Positions 16,127 to 17,313 of a stretch of 17,313 bases of DNA are shown piece after piece; within the stretch, counting starts at the first letter, position 1, and the number at the start of each line of letters is the position of its first letter. The translations under genes were made by a program, and so were the position numbers. The stretch comes from Terana coerulea (Eukaryota > Basidiomycota > Agaricomycetes > Polyporales > Phanerochaetaceae). The stretch spans positions 1 to 17,313 of the forward strand of contig JAKOGH010000210.1 in NCBI GenBank assembly GCA_024811115.1. The letters run 5' to 3'. The notes beneath the pieces were generated by a model. The model saw only the letters and a list, made by a program, of their open reading frames with translations. It was not told the origin of the DNA and ran no database searches.

Positions 16127-17313
16127 CTACAACTTCGCATTACGCGCCTTCATTTTCTCCTTCAACTTGTTCTGTGGATGATAATAAGCACTGAGTGGCT
16201 GACCGTTTACACATAAAGGAGATACGCACGTTGACAGCATCCATGTACTCGTTGGTGAGGACCCAGTGTTCGCGCTTCATGTCCTTGCCATGAATGGCAA
16301 GCGCAAGGTCCTTGGTCATGACCCCATCCTTATCGATCACCTCCACACACGCCACCTCGAGGTCCTCGCAGAAGTTCCGAAGGGGTCGTTCCCGTCAAGC
16401 TTCGCGCGGTGCAACAGGCCACGCGTCCACGCAAAGATGGACGCGACCGGGTTCGTCGACGTCTCCCGGCCCTTCTGGTACTCGCGGTAGTGGCGCGTGA
16501 CCGTGCCGTGCGCGGCCTCGGACTCGACCGTCTTCCCGTCGGGCGTGATCAGCTCGGACGTCATCATCCCCAGCGAGCCGAAGCCCTGCGCGAGAATGTC
16601 GGACTGCACGTCGCCGTCGTAGTTTTTGCACGCCCAGACGAAGCCGCCGGAGGACTTGATGGCCTGCGCGACCATGTCGTCGATGAGCCGGTGCTCGTAG
16701 TAGATGTTGGCCTCCTCGAAGGCCTTCTTGTAGTCGCTGTCACAGTTGTTAGCAATTGAGTACATCCATGTTGAATGCGTAGACATACGATTCGTAGATC
16801 TCCTGGAAGATATCCTTGAATCGACCGTCGTATTTCTTCAAGATGGTGTTTTTAGTCGACATAAACTGTATATATGCGTGTTGTTAGCCACGTGTCGACA
16901 CAATGCCGGCATTCGCACGTACCAAAGGCATTTTCTTCGACAAGGCCATTTTGAACGATGCGTGTGCAAATCCTTGTATTGACTTCGCAATAAGCGTCAG
17001 CTTATGAATAGGAAGATATACGAAGCTCTCACGTCGTCTGTGTTGTACATCGACATCGCGACACCCTTGCCTTTGAAATCATAAACGTCCATAGTGGTGG
17101 GTGCGCCGCCACCGGCGGGCGTGTAGACCAGCTGCAGTTTCCTGGTCCTGGGGCGACGAAATCAGTCGAGCGGTACTGTATGACGTCGAATTAGTCGCAT
17201 ATATGCAGCCTAAGGGTGAAATACGTACCTGGTCACCGAATGCGTGGCGTCCGATCACAATGGGGTTCTTCCATCCTGGAACGGGCTTCGGGACGCGCTG
17301 CAGGACTATGGGT
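16127..17313 (-). CDS. NADP-dependent isocitrate dehydrogenase, 3' part
   Basis: Oxidative decarboxylation of isocitrate to 2-oxoglutarate with NADPH production. The 5' part lies beyond the window. Exons on the minus strand: 17313-17229, 17175-17033, 16982-16923, 16865-16789, 16736-16230, 16171-16127; the five introns are 50-58 nt with GT-AG ends. Diagnostic segments: [37 protein letters not shown] (substrate-site Lys), [13 protein letters not shown] and [20 protein letters not shown] (metal-binding Asp residues), [11 protein letters not shown] (NADP site), then [20 protein letters not shown]. Two single-base deletions break the frame: an A-run at 17138-17140 and a C-run at 16382-16385. Restoring both gives exact codon counts for each exon. 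In such a conserved enzyme these are probably sequence errors. The protein ends in NAKL, a possible PTS1 signal. Compartment is undecided because the N-terminus is missing. Confidence 0.96.

Noticed and set aside
1..17313. tRNA, rRNA or CRISPR features
   Set aside because: I saw no tRNA-like box pair with cloverleaf, no rRNA-like conserved sequence and no regularly spaced repeats; the repeats present are transposon ends or segmental duplications.

Overview
The window looks like nuclear DNA of an agaricomycete (mushroom or polypore-type) basidiomycete. The genes are intron-rich. Introns are 47-59 nt, GT...AG, with CTNAY-type branch points 12-20 nt before the acceptor. The gene families (wax-synthase-like MBOAT, NT-C2, the large agaricomycete protein-kinase family, small cupins) are typical of that group. 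Assignments come from reading the translated sequence; no database search was run.

Layout. 1-2069: a small cupin gene (minus) and the mitochondrial ribosomal protein bL28m gene (plus), divergently oriented. A diverged copy of the bL28m upstream region lies beyond the 3' end of the cupin gene. 2070-3340: no convincing gene. 3345-8640: a tandem duplication. Each unit carries about 1 kb of upstream DNA, a TATA box, a probable 5'UTR intron and a two-exon gene for a 118-aa secreted six-cysteine protein. The second unit is interrupted by a 637-bp Mutator-like nonautonomous transposon with perfect 66-bp inverted ends and a 9-bp target duplication. The spacer between the units holds a 97-bp MITE-like palindromic element related to a second copy near 12.7 kb. 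9015-9909: an F-box gene (minus). 10622-12341: an NT-C2 gene (plus), divergent from the F-box gene across a promoter containing a GATA-site palindrome. 13054-14379: a protein-kinase pseudogene (minus). 14708-16011: an MBOAT/wax-synthase-like acyltransferase (plus). 16127 to the end: the 3' part of an NADP-dependent isocitrate dehydrogenase (minus), with a C-terminal AKL tripeptide that could be a peroxisomal signal.

The genes do not form an obvious pathway; this is ordinary euchromatin with a young accessory island (3.3-8.6 kb). Several otherwise well-preserved genes, including isocitrate dehydrogenase, carry single-base frame breaks, often in short homopolymers. Consensus error is more likely than decay for most of these. 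The kinase also has two in-frame stops and is a real pseudogene. The most interesting items are the duplicated secreted-protein gene (exons far better conserved than its intron and flanks), the transposon caught with its empty site next door, and the small zinc-finger-like reading frame inside that transposon.
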